A stretch of 20,637 bases of DNA from DASXTB01 sp036505615 (GTDB taxonomy: Bacteria; Acidobacteriota; UBA6911; JACQSX01), in assembly GCA_036505615.1 (NCBI GenBank), contig DASXTB010000345.1, forward strand, positions 1-20,637, in the 5' to 3' direction. The notes under the pieces were generated by a model, which saw only the letters and a program-made list of their open reading frames with translations, did no database searches and was not told the DNA's origin. Made by a program: the position numbers and the translations under genes. Positions 1-7,376 of the stretch are shown in pieces (position 1 is the stretch's first letter; each line of letters starts with the position of its first letter).

Positions 1-992
1 CCTCTGACGGCCTCCGTTACATTGGCCATCATGAACTGATCGATCATGGGGCTGGTCAACGCCTGTAAGGTTGCCGATCCTAGATAGGCGCTGGTCGCCC
101 ATGCGGGTTTGGTGGACGCAGCCAGCAGAGCGAAAAAGGGAAAACAGAAAAACTGGCATGCTGAAATGGTCCGTCGTAGTCCCAATTGCGCCAGCCACAG
201 CGGCAGGGAAAGCACTGCTGCTGCCTGAAGGAACTGGGCGGCCGAAAAGACCCATCCTAGCTGTGACACTTTCAAGCCGTGGCGCTGGGTGAAAAATATA
301 TTGAAAAAAGGAGGAAACATTCCGAGCAGCAGGTCCCAAACCAAGACCATGGCTAGAAAAGGGAACAAGAAATGTCGCAGCCCCGAACCGCCCTCGGCAA
401 CAACTGCGCGCGAAGCGGCAGGCGTCACATCAATCGCCGTTTTCGGCTGTTCGATGACAGCCAGGAACAAAATGGCAATTCCGCAGCAAACACCGCAGGC
501 CATGAGGCTGGCGCGCATTCCAATCCAGCCGGGAAGGTAACCGCCGCAGATGCCGGCTACACCTCCGGTAAGAATAGAAAAGCCATAAGCGGAACTGAAT
601 CCTGGCGACTGTTCTTTTACCCCGCTGTTGGCCGCAAGAAAGGTCGGAACGGAAACGATCCAGAACGAAATCCCCATGCCAGTCGTGAAAGAACTGGCCA
701 GTAACAGCTCGGGAGTGACTGCAGCGCTGCGCCAAATCAAGCTCGCTGCCACTATCATAGCCGAAACGATCAGGGTCAGCTTGGGCCCGCCCCGGTCTGC
801 ACCCCAACCGGCCGGAATGCTTCCCAGAACCGTTCCCAACGTGCCGATGGCAAAGACCTGACCCATCAGCGCCGCGGAAAAGCCGAGTGTTGCCAAGTGA
901 AGGTTATAAAGGAGGAAAAACACCATCAATCCCAAGGACCAGAAGAAATTGGCCGACAGGAAGAGGGAAAGATTGGCAGATGGTCTGGTCAT
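1..992 (-). CDS. MFS transporter, C-terminus cut by the window edge
   Basis: The frame is open from an ATG at 992 down to base 1, giving about 330 residues with no stop, so the C-terminus lies outside the window. The translation begins MTRPSANLSLFLSANFF and is a run of hydrophobic helices. The loop GWGADRGGPK (about residues 65-75) matches the family's loop 2-3 signature G-x3-D-R-x-G-x-[RK], which is the main reason for the MFS call. A second half starting near HFLFPFLAMVLVWDLLLG follows a charged central loop, the usual 6+6 helix plan. It would be an inner-membrane secondary transporter; I cannot tell the substrate. It runs in the same direction as the nucleotidyltransferase gene, 113 bp away. 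There is no strong Shine-Dalgarno before 992. Confidence 0.85.
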   Translation of the reverse strand, partial: MTRPSANLSLFLSANFFWSLGLMVFFLLYNLHLATLGFSAALMGQVFAIGTLGTVLGSIPAGWGADRGGPKLTLIVSAMIVAASLIWRSAAVTPELLLASSFTTGMGISFWIVSVPTFLAANSGVKEQSPGFSSAYGFSILTGGVAGICGGYLPGWIGMRASLMACGVCCGIAILFLAVIEQPKTAIDVTPAASRAVVAEGGSGLRHFLFPFLAMVLVWDLLLGMFPPFFNIFFTQRHGLKVSQLGWVFSAAQFLQAAAVLSLPLWLAQLGLRRTISACQFFCFPFFALLAASTKPAWATSAYLGSATLQALTSPMIDQFMMANVTEAVR

Positions 993-1013
993 CGATGCAC
1001 TCAATCACAAAAC

Positions 1014-1097
1014 CCGATCACGTTCTTACAGTGGCCTTGCGGCCACTGTAGGGTCGCGGACGCGAACATCGGCGTAGGTCGGAGTGGACGTGATCGG
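1014..1097. repeat. 84-bp element with 10-bp inverted ends and an inner hairpin
   Basis: CCGATCACGT at 1014-1023 is perfectly inverted as ACGTGATCGG at 1088-1097. Inside lies a perfect hairpin: 10-bp arms at 1027-1036 and 1041-1050 (TACAGTGGCC) around the loop TTGC. No T-tract follows on either strand, so this is not a classic terminator. The nested inverted ends look like a small non-coding palindromic element (MITE- or REP-like). It sits between two co-directional genes and could also act as a weak transcript stop or an RNA-stabilising fold. Copy number elsewhere is unknown. Confidence 0.5.
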
Positions 1098-1105
1098 CCT
1101 TTCAT

Positions 1106-2293
1106 TCACCTTGTTTTGAACATCAGCCTAAAATAACCCCGCAGATGCTCCCAGATCTTTTGCAGGCAGTAAACAGCATATTGAATTGGGAGCCGCCTGG
1201 TGCCCGATCCCTGCATCTCGTAACGCACACGGGCCGGTGGCGGGGGCCGGTGTACCCGCAGAGCGTCCCTTAAGACCAGCCAGGGAGTCTGGCTGAACTC
1301 CATCTGCAGGCGCACATAATTCTTGTTTCTGGAAAACCGGGAAAGCAGATCGTCCACGGCGTCTCGCTCCAGCCAAATTTGCACAGTCGTGGGGAGGTCG
1401 ACATCGTCAATGGGGGAAGAGAGCTTTTTCTCCGGCATGCCAAACAATTGCGCCAGAAGACGCCAGTTTAGAATCAAGATCTGCTGCCCTGCGCGGCTTT
1501 CCTTCGTGCGCTCCAAAACGGACGGCCAGACTTCGAACTGCTCCAGCAGGATGGCGATTTCGAACAAATGTGACAGTCGTACCTGGTTTTGAAAAAGGTG
1601 ACGAAAGAAGTGAAGATTTAAAAAGAGAAACTGGTCAACTGGAGAGAGTATTCGCGCAGGCTGCAGGCCGATATTTTTCGCAGGCACCGTCTCGGGGCTC
1701 GACAGCAGTCCGTCAAGATCGATCCGGTAGTGGTTGTGCCACAAGCAATCATGCAGCTCCACCTTAAGGGGGATGCGTGGGTCGAAGAAATTGCCGGTCC
1801 AACGGTATTTCTCAGGAGGGACCATGCAGACGTGATCCGGAGTCTGGCGTGAATCACGGCGGTATCCCTGATTTGCCAGGATTGCTTCCGCCCGGCGCAA
1901 TTGATCCGGCCGAACCAGGAAGTCAAAGTCATACTGCACCCGGTCGGACGGATCAGGATGTGTCTGCCGGGCCAGCGCTGTTCCCTTCAGGAGAGTGGTT
2001 TCGATATTTTTCTCCGCAAAAGCGCGGAGGATCTCAGCCTGCTGCGTTAAAATCGTCTCATATCGCTTCTGGTTGTCTCGAAAGTTCTTCTCCAGTCTTT
2101 GGCTGATCCAACCCGGCAGCGCGGCATGCGCGAATCTGCGCCGAAACAGAAGGGTCAAGCCATTTTCATCGAGGAAACGAAGAAGCTCGTGCCATGTAGG
2201 ATCGTCCAGAGAAGACAGCGCAACATCGGTATCGCGCCGCCCAGCGATGCTTCGACAAATCTCCAGTTGGACCCGCCGCAAGTTGTCAGCCAT
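1106..2293 (-). CDS. Nucleotidyltransferase family protein (NTP_transf_5 type)
   Basis: Protein of 395 residues from the ATG at 2293. The region LLKGTAL (about residues 101-107) followed by DRVQYDFDFLV (about 117-127) is the pattern of the uncharacterised nucleotidyltransferase family PF14907: a lysine-glycine turn, then R118 and the paired acidic residues D122 and D124 expected to bind the metal-nucleotide. The rest is helical and rich in Trp, Leu and Arg. Members often sit near polysaccharide or antibiotic-like gene sets, but the substrate is unknown and nothing here points to one. A GTG at 2335 would add 14 residues but lies inside a 22-bp palindrome, so I prefer 2293; neither start has a strong ribosome-binding site. 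A toxin-antitoxin MNT-type enzyme is less likely given the length. Confidence 0.75.
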   Translation of the reverse strand: MADNLRRVQLEICRSIAGRRDTDVALSSLDDPTWHELLRFLDENGLTLLFRRRFAHAALPGWISQRLEKNFRDNQKRYETILTQQAEILRAFAEKNIETTLLKGTALARQTHPDPSDRVQYDFDFLVRPDQLRRAEAILANQGYRRDSRQTPDHVCMVPPEKYRWTGNFFDPRIPLKVELHDCLWHNHYRIDLDGLLSSPETVPAKNIGLQPARILSPVDQFLFLNLHFFRHLFQNQVRLSHLFEIAILLEQFEVWPSVLERTKESRAGQQILILNWRLLAQLFGMPEKKLSSPIDDVDLPTTVQIWLERDAVDDLLSRFSRNKNYVRLQMEFSQTPWLVLRDALRVHRPPPPARVRYEMQGSGTRRLPIQYAVYCLQKIWEHLRGYFRLMFKTR

Positions 2294-2326
2294 GACAAAT
2301 CCGAATTCGGTGCATTTTAGCAGGGT

Positions 2327-2348
2327 AGGGCGCACGGCCGTGCGCCCT
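2327..2348. repeat. 22-bp perfect palindrome
   Basis: AGGGCGCACGG and its exact reverse complement CCGTGCGCCCT are joined without a loop. It lies 34 bp upstream of the ATG at 2293. It is very GC-rich and lacks a T-tail. It resembles the dispersed intergenic palindromes of many GC-rich soil bacteria, but an operator role for the minus-strand gene is also possible. Confidence 0.5.
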
Positions 2349-2598
2349 TACGCTACGAACGAGTGAATAGATTGTAGCGCGCCCTTTTGTAGCGCTGGCC
2401 TCCAGGCCGGCCTTCGACGTAAGCCAACGGCAGGAAGATTGCTCTTGCTCGGAAGTTCGTCCCACCCCATTGGTTCTGCTCTGTCGTTTGCTCCTACCCA
2501 CTTCATTCTCAGAGTGGCGGAGTTCCTTTCTTGGGCTCTCCCACTCTCCCGCTCTCCCACTCTGCCGCTCCCGCAGTTCAAATCGGGCCGGCCCTGGT
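2349..2598. other. Gene-free stretch with low-complexity and repeat-like sequence
   Basis: No convincing gene here; the open frames lack a ribosome-binding site and a recognisable protein pattern. The 9-mer TTGTAGCGC occurs at 2372-2380 and 2387-2395. Just after it GGCCT-CC-AGGCC can fold as a short hairpin. At about 2533-2574 there is a pyrimidine-rich stretch built on repeats of CTCTCCC[AG]. This looks like intergenic repeat debris between divergently transcribed genes. Promoters for both flanking genes must lie in 2294-2643, but I see no clear -35/-10 pair. Confidence 0.5.
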
Positions 2599-2635
2599 AG
2601 GTTAACTTGACCCCTGGGAAGGCTGTTGTTAACCT
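2599..2635. promoter_or_regulatory. 8-bp inverted repeat just upstream of the VWA gene
   Basis: AGGTTAAC (2599-2606) and GTTAACCT (2628-2635) form a perfect inverted repeat with a 21-bp spacer. The right arm ends 8 nt before the ATG at 2644, so a protein or RNA fold here could govern expression of that gene. Each arm contains the self-complementary GTTAAC, so the arms also read as a direct repeat. No known operator recognised. Confidence 0.35.
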
Positions 2636-2643
2636 GAGGTTGA

Positions 2644-3672
2644 ATGAAGTGTTTTAGCGCGTCAAGGGCCATCCTCGTCCTGGCTCTGTGGGATTTCGCC
2701 TTTCTTTCCTCGCAGGGGCTGGGACAATCTCAGCCACGGTCCAACTCTGAAACTCCTCGCATCCGCTCGCGCGTGGATTTGGTTCTCGCCGACACTCTGG
2801 TGATTGACTCGAAGAGCGCCCGTCCGGCTTCAGGTTTGACCAAGGAAGATTTTATGATTTTCGAGGATGGCGTACGGCAACAAATTTCTCACTTCAGCCA
2901 GGATAGCCTGCCGCTCTCGATAATGATACTGGTCGATCGAGGAGGCTGCCTCGATCCTTTCAGCGACAGCGTCCGCCAGGCAACACGAACCGCGCTCGGG
3001 AGACTGAAGCCTGAGGATGAAGTGGCGCTGATGGCCTTCTCCGACGACGCCACGCTCGTTCATGAATTTACCCAAGACAAAGATCGGATCGTGTCGGCAA
3101 TGGATCGGTTGCCCGAGCATGAGTCGTTTGGAGGTCACTGTTTCAACCGGGCGCTGGACAAAGCTGCACAATACGTCCGGTCTTCAGGAAATCCGGACGG
3201 CCGGCGCGTGATTCTTATGATCACTGCTCAGACGACCGGCTTTGCCTACACCGGTCCCTCGGTGCGAGACGTGACACGCACTTTGCAGGAGGCAGGCACA
3301 GTGGTTTGCGGGCTGCTGCCGCGCAGTATCGGGCAGCGGCTGGAGAGTGGAGTTTACCGTGCCGGGACCGGCCTGACCAGTGCGTTAAGGTTGGGCCGGT
3401 TGATAGACATCGCTAAGCTTGCCGCAGAGACTGGCGGAGAGATCTTCAATGAACCTGCGGACCGCTTGCCCGATTCCTTTGAGGAGCTGATCCAGCATCT
3501 TCGCTCTCGTTACACCATCGGTTTCGTTTCAACCAACTCAAGCCGCGACGGTAAATATCGCAAACTGAGACTGCAACTCTCTCCAGAAGCGGAAAACCGC
3601 TCGGGAAAACTGCTGATTAGAACCCGCCGTGGATATTATGCCGTTCGCGAGAGTACCGGGGCCGACCACTGA
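2644..3672 (+). CDS. Secreted VWFA-related protein of the Acidobacterial type
   Basis: Protein of 342 residues. A signal peptide covers about residues 1-28. Residues 40-90 show the family entry pattern: a strand with VDLVLADTLVID, then SGLTKEDFMIFEDGVRQQIS. The von Willebrand A fold follows (about 90-290), and the tail YTIGFVSTNSSRDGKYRKL...RRGYYA is the typical ending of the VWFA-related Acidobacterial domain (TIGR03436). The metal-binding MIDAS position, normally D-x-S-x-S, reads D98-R-G-G-C102, so metal binding is doubtful. Function is unknown in this family; an extracytoplasmic binding role is usual inference. The gene stands alone on the plus strand, and the ATG at 2644 has only a weak GAGG upstream. 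Confidence 0.85.
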   Translation: MKCFSASRAILVLALWDFAFLSSQGLGQSQPRSNSETPRIRSRVDLVLADTLVIDSKSARPASGLTKEDFMIFEDGVRQQISHFSQDSLPLSIMILVDRGGCLDPFSDSVRQATRTALGRLKPEDEVALMAFSDDATLVHEFTQDKDRIVSAMDRLPEHESFGGHCFNRALDKAAQYVRSSGNPDGRRVILMITAQTTGFAYTGPSVRDVTRTLQEAGTVVCGLLPRSIGQRLESGVYRAGTGLTSALRLGRLIDIAKLAAETGGEIFNEPADRLPDSFEELIQHLRSRYTIGFVSTNSSRDGKYRKLRLQLSPEAENRSGKLLIRTRRGYYAVRESTGADH

Positions 3673-3680
3673 ATAACTGG

Positions 3681-3813
3681 CCGCGGATGGTCGCGGATGA
3701 ACTCTGATTAGAAACCTTGGTTACAAATCAAACAGAAAGGATTCTGCATTCCGGACTTTACCCGAGTGAAATGATCGATGAGCAGATCCGCGTAGATCAG
3801 CGTCTATCCGCGG
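3681..3813. repeat. Inverted ATCCGCGG-type intergenic repeat
   Basis: CCGCGGAT at 3681-3688 is inverted as ATCCGCGG at 3806-3813. Next to the left arm is a partial second copy, GTCGCGGATGA (3690-3700), and next to the right arm GATCCGCG (3785-3792). The two ends therefore carry degenerate repeats of the same unit facing each other. No coding potential is seen between them. It looks like a dispersed intergenic repeat; the copy number cannot be judged from one window. Confidence 0.4.
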
Positions 3814-3832
3814 CAGATTACCTAAAGAATAG

Positions 3833-3865
3833 AGCGGGAAACGGGATTTGAACCCGCGACTTCAA
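3833..3865 (-). pseudogene. 3' fragment of a tRNA-Gly; candidate attachment-site scar
   Basis: On the minus strand these 33 nt match tRNA positions about 41-73. The T-arm is GCGGG-TTCAAAT-CCCGT, with paired 5-bp arms and a standard 7-nt loop. It is preceded by the variable loop AAGTC and followed by the 3' acceptor strand TTCCCGC and discriminator T, with no encoded CCA. This is the ending of bacterial tRNA-Gly(GCC)-like genes. The matching 5' acceptor GCGGGAA, the D-arm and a pairable anticodon arm are absent from the following 100 bp, so it cannot be a working tRNA. A 3'-only piece is what a tRNA-targeting integrase leaves at the far end of its element. It could also simply be decay. Confidence 0.7.
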
Positions 3866-3945
3866 ACTAGCGACAACTCCGTGCCAGGAATAAACGCCGT
3901 GCGCGGTCAAGGGCAGTTGCAGCTTTGCGACCGAGCCCACACCCC

Positions 3946-5190
3946 TCATCTTATTAAATTCCTGATCTCCTTTATCTGGGAGCGTTGTGTTTCTCGCTCA
4001 ATGTACTTGAGCAGTGTCGATACGTCCTTCATTCGCGCAGCGTCTTCCGGCGGGAGCAGGCTTTTCACTTCCTGCAATTCGCCCTCATTCGTCACCCAAT
4101 CCGGCACCACACTAACAGGCTCCATCTCATCGATCGAGCAGAGGACGATGTAGCCATCGCACATCTCACGGAGTTTGAGGCCGCCCCAGCGGTCCTGTGA
4201 GTAGTAGCCGTGGTGGTCCTCCAAATCCCCGAAAACGGAATTCTTCGCATCCACGGCAAAGGGTTTCTTATACTCTCGATAAATCTGCTCGAAGACCCCT
4301 CGAAAGGGATAGGCAAAGGTGAGTTGTCTTCCAAAGACAGAGGGAAGAAGAGACTTGGAGAGCGTGAGTCGGTCCAAAAAAGGAAGATACAGCTGGATCA
4401 TGTAAATCCGTTCCGGGTAACGCTGATATAAATACGCTCCCCCTCGGACGCCGCGAGCTTTCAGAAATAGAACGAGCGGTTGCTTGTACTTCGTGAACGC
4501 ATGGTGCAGCCCGGAATACCACAGTGCCTTCTTCTGCCTTTGGAGAACTTCCCGTTCTACGATTTGTCCCATTTTTTCATCGTAGGCGTAACGACGGCGT
4601 TCTTTCATTTGGATCGCGGCATCCGAGGACTGTAATTTTCTCGGGTTGTAGTCGGAACCGAGTTGTAGAAATTTGAATTTCTCCTGGCCGCTCGGAATGG
4701 TCTGATTGATCTGCCAAATTGTGCGAAAGATGTCCAGGTACTCCTCGAAGTTCCAGGCAAAATACGACTTTCTCATGAGGGCGATGGCTTGTTTCCGATC
4801 GAAGACAGGCGCGTTCACTACCTGGTCGGCTTCGCTCTGCAGATCCGACGCCCCAAATTCCCAGGCAAAGATCTTCACCCCCTTGGTCTGGTACAGATAC
4901 GGAATCAGCAGGTTGACAAACTCCACGTCCTGCCTCTTCCAGTGCATTTCACCCAGCAGTACCACGTCGTAGCGATCGAACTGGGCGGCCACGAATTGCT
5001 GCGGCTCGCAAACGCTCGCGTCCAGACACCTTTTATAGGTTCGCAGTTCCTCGGTGGTCAACATTCTCATGCTCGAAGTCATCGGCAAGTTGAAACCGAC
5101 ATACAGCACGGCCAGCACGAGCACCGCTGCCAGAAGCACAAGAAGAGTTTTAAGGAATGCCCTGCAGGTTGTCGCGAGACGGATTTTCAT
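3946..5190 (-). CDS. Membrane-anchored ChaN/Tiki-fold-like protein
   Basis: Protein of 414 residues. One membrane segment lies at about residues 13-34, with the rest probably outside the cytoplasm. YDVVLLGEMHWKRQDVEF (about 74-91) carries the G-E-x-H start of the ChaN/EreA/TraB-Tiki superfamily (G80, E81, H83). FAWEFG follows with E111, and a late GLHHAF with H229/H230 sits where the superfamily has its G-x-x-H. ChaN proteins bind haem, while EreA and Tiki members are hydrolases; which applies here is open. It follows the MtrB-like barrel on the same strand after 95 bp and may be read with it. That gap contains no clear ribosome-binding site. It ends about 80 bp before the tRNA remnant. The family call rests on short motifs only. 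Confidence 0.55.
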   Translation of the reverse strand: MKIRLATTCRAFLKTLLVLLAAVLVLAVLYVGFNLPMTSSMRMLTTEELRTYKRCLDASVCEPQQFVAAQFDRYDVVLLGEMHWKRQDVEFVNLLIPYLYQTKGVKIFAWEFGASDLQSEADQVVNAPVFDRKQAIALMRKSYFAWNFEEYLDIFRTIWQINQTIPSGQEKFKFLQLGSDYNPRKLQSSDAAIQMKERRRYAYDEKMGQIVEREVLQRQKKALWYSGLHHAFTKYKQPLVLFLKARGVRGGAYLYQRYPERIYMIQLYLPFLDRLTLSKSLLPSVFGRQLTFAYPFRGVFEQIYREYKKPFAVDAKNSVFGDLEDHHGYYSQDRWGGLKLREMCDGYIVLCSIDEMEPVSVVPDWVTNEGELQEVKSLLPPEDAARMKDVSTLLKYIERETQRSQIKEIRNLIR

Positions 5191-5285
5191 GACTGATCCA
5201 TTCTGGCGATGTTTGGTCGATGTCGAGGTTTTTGCGGAGATCCCGGTTGGTGAAGTTGCCGCGTCCCTGGTAGAACCGGATTTTC

Positions 5286-7376
5286 TCAGAACCCTTTGGT
5301 CCAGCGCAACGTCAACAAGTTGGCTCGAAAATCATTACCTCTAACAATCTCCTCCAAGTAATAGGTGCGCTGCAGGTCGATGGAAAGACGTCCTGCCTGG
5401 GGAAAATCATAGTAAATGGTCCCGGTGACCAGAGGCCATGTCAGAGGTCCAAAGGCCGGAGGTTCGCCACTGATCTCACCCACGCCGGTGGTGCGCACAA
5501 AATTGCCGGCGAGGTCTACTCCAAAACGAGGGAACGGCCGGACGGATAATCCTCCCTGCCACACGCGATTGACCGTCTGGTCTCGCCAGGTAGTGGTGAG
5601 AGGGGGGGTTCCTCGAAGGAACGTGATCGAGGCGGTGGCAAAGTAGCTGTCATAGGTAAAGCCGCCGAAGGCTGAGAAGTGGTCATTGAAAGCATACGAG
5701 ATGGCAGCGGCGTTGGACCGTATGTTATTTCGAAAGGCCGTCGTCTGAAACTTGCGGTCGCGGACGACCAGGTTGTCTTCTATCGAGAGCTTCTCCGAAG
5801 GCTGGAAACGCAGCACGACCCGCGATCCACGATCCAGTTGAGGGCTGATGCGAGTATAGGGCGAGCTGCTGACGATGTTTTGAAAATCGCCCCGAATGCT
5901 GAAAGTTTTCACAGGCCGGTAATAGAGGCTGGCTGTCGGCCAGACGCTCTTACTACGCTTCGTTCGCACGTCGTCAATAACGCCATCTTCCAGCACTTCG
6001 GTGTCGCGCTTGACATAGCGAATCCCGGGGCGAAACACCAGCGACGTCAGTGGAGTGAACTCCAGATTGAGATCCACCGTGTGAATCCCCTGCCTCCATT
6101 CGGTTTCCGCATCGCCATCGGCCGCAGTGGTACTGTCGCGCAAGCTGTGGAAATGCGCCTGACTGTCCACTTTGAAACGCGAATATCGGTAATCGGCGTG
6201 AAAGTTCAACCACTCTTTCAGCCTTGCCGTGAGGCCCTGGTCAATGACATGGTTGGGTTCGGTAACTTGAGCGCGGCTGGAGGCCGAGACCGCATAGGGG
6301 ACGATGTTGGTAGCACTGGTGGTGCGAGCTGCTCCATTGAACGCAGAATCGAGAGTAGCGGGACCGCGATAGCGATAGAAAATGTATCCGCCCCTGACAT
6401 CCAGCCAGGAGCTGATCCGACCGGTATAGGAAAATTCGCTCAACGGAGTTTTAAGGCGGCGGAATTCCGACCAGGAGATATTGTTCACCAGTTCCCTGGC
6501 TGTAGCAGCATCGTCGACGTTGATGCTCCCCTCGGGCGAGACTACGTTGCGCGCATTCAAGTTTTGCTCGAACGTCTGGTACCCGGTGCGATAATGGAAA
6601 TTCCAGTCGCGCCATGTATAGCTGGCGCCGGCCGCAAAACGGTTCGCCACTTCATTCAGTGGAATGTCGACGTAATAAGGATTTGCCCGCGCGAAGGATC
6701 CCCAAATCGAAGGGGAGCCGAAGTAATCAAGCGTGCGAGTGCTGAACTGCACGCCGTCGCGGCTGTTACGGCTGTACTCGAAGTCAAACCGGAGATTCTT
6801 GGTAGCATGGAGAAGAAAATTTACTGACCCGAACCGCCTGACTGTAGCCAGATCATGGTTGGTCGTGAGGCCGTGCAAGCCGGGTGGAAGGAGCACATCA
6901 TCGTTGCGGTCCCAATAGAAATAACTCTGCCGGAAATTAACGCGCAGGTCATAAAGATTGGTCTTTTGCACCGTCAACTGCCCACCGGGGAAAGGATCGC
7001 CTCCCAGGCCGCTGAGGGTGAGCGAAAATTTGTCGGCAAATGGAGAAACGACGCCTTCTTTCGGCTGCCCGAACAAATTGAAATCCATTAGCCGGGGGCC
7101 TTCCTGCAAATTGAATAGTTCCAGAAACTTTTGCTTGCGGCCCTTAATGTCTGCGAAGCGATAACCGATAGTCGTGGATCCCTGCAATTGAAAATCGCCC
7201 CAAGTCTCTGGCTGAGACGGATCTTGCGCGTGCAGTTCCGCGCCGAAGACCATCAGGGCAACAGGAAGCAACACCACTAACCGGTTACATCGGCACACAA
7301 GCCGGAAAAGCAGCGAGATGTCGCGAATCAGTGATGTGAAAGAAAACAGTTTTTGCCAAATCACGGTGCGCCTCAT
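5286..7376 (-). CDS. MtrB/PioB-type outer-membrane beta-barrel
   Basis: Protein of 696 residues, close to the length of Shewanella MtrB. An export signal ends near AELHA-Q (about residues 46-51), preceded by an unusually long charged N-terminal part. The mature chain alternates polar and aromatic residues throughout (for example YKF-, YRYSRF-, YYRPVKTF-like strands) and ends in TLRWTKGF, with the terminal Phe used in barrel assembly. In MtrAB/PioAB systems such a barrel wraps a decahaem cytochrome and lets it cross the outer membrane. The start ATG overlaps the stop of the decahaem cytochrome gene by 4 nt (ATGA), which strongly supports pairing and translational coupling. A CXXC pair as at the start of mature Shewanella MtrB is not visible. 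A generic porin is the alternative. Confidence 0.75.
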   Translation of the reverse strand: MRRTVIWQKLFSFTSLIRDISLLFRLVCRCNRLVVLLPVALMVFGAELHAQDPSQPETWGDFQLQGSTTIGYRFADIKGRKQKFLELFNLQEGPRLMDFNLFGQPKEGVVSPFADKFSLTLSGLGGDPFPGGQLTVQKTNLYDLRVNFRQSYFYWDRNDDVLLPPGLHGLTTNHDLATVRRFGSVNFLLHATKNLRFDFEYSRNSRDGVQFSTRTLDYFGSPSIWGSFARANPYYVDIPLNEVANRFAAGASYTWRDWNFHYRTGYQTFEQNLNARNVVSPEGSINVDDAATARELVNNISWSEFRRLKTPLSEFSYTGRISSWLDVRGGYIFYRYRGPATLDSAFNGAARTTSATNIVPYAVSASSRAQVTEPNHVIDQGLTARLKEWLNFHADYRYSRFKVDSQAHFHSLRDSTTAADGDAETEWRQGIHTVDLNLEFTPLTSLVFRPGIRYVKRDTEVLEDGVIDDVRTKRSKSVWPTASLYYRPVKTFSIRGDFQNIVSSSPYTRISPQLDRGSRVVLRFQPSEKLSIEDNLVVRDRKFQTTAFRNNIRSNAAAISYAFNDHFSAFGGFTYDSYFATASITFLRGTPPLTTTWRDQTVNRVWQGGLSVRPFPRFGVDLAGNFVRTTGVGEISGEPPAFGPLTWPLVTGTIYYDFPQAGRLSIDLQRTYYLEEIVRGNDFRANLLTLRWTKGF

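Noticed and set aside
2533..2574. CRISPR-like or minisatellite array in the CTCTCCC repeats
   Set aside because: Units are only 7-8 bases, imperfect and without spacers; this is low-complexity sequence.
3833..3945. A complete tRNA-Gly gene
   Set aside because: No 5' acceptor strand, D-arm or paired anticodon stem is found upstream on the minus strand; only the 3' half is present.
5191..5285. Possible short coding piece between the barrel and the ChaN-like gene
   Set aside because: One minus-strand frame reads protein-like (KIRFYQGRGNFTNRDL) but has no start codon or ribosome-binding site, and no family is recognisable.
5679..6827. Long plus-strand open frame of 382 codons
   Set aside because: It is an antisense shadow of the MtrB-like barrel gene, with no ribosome-binding site and no recognisable domain.
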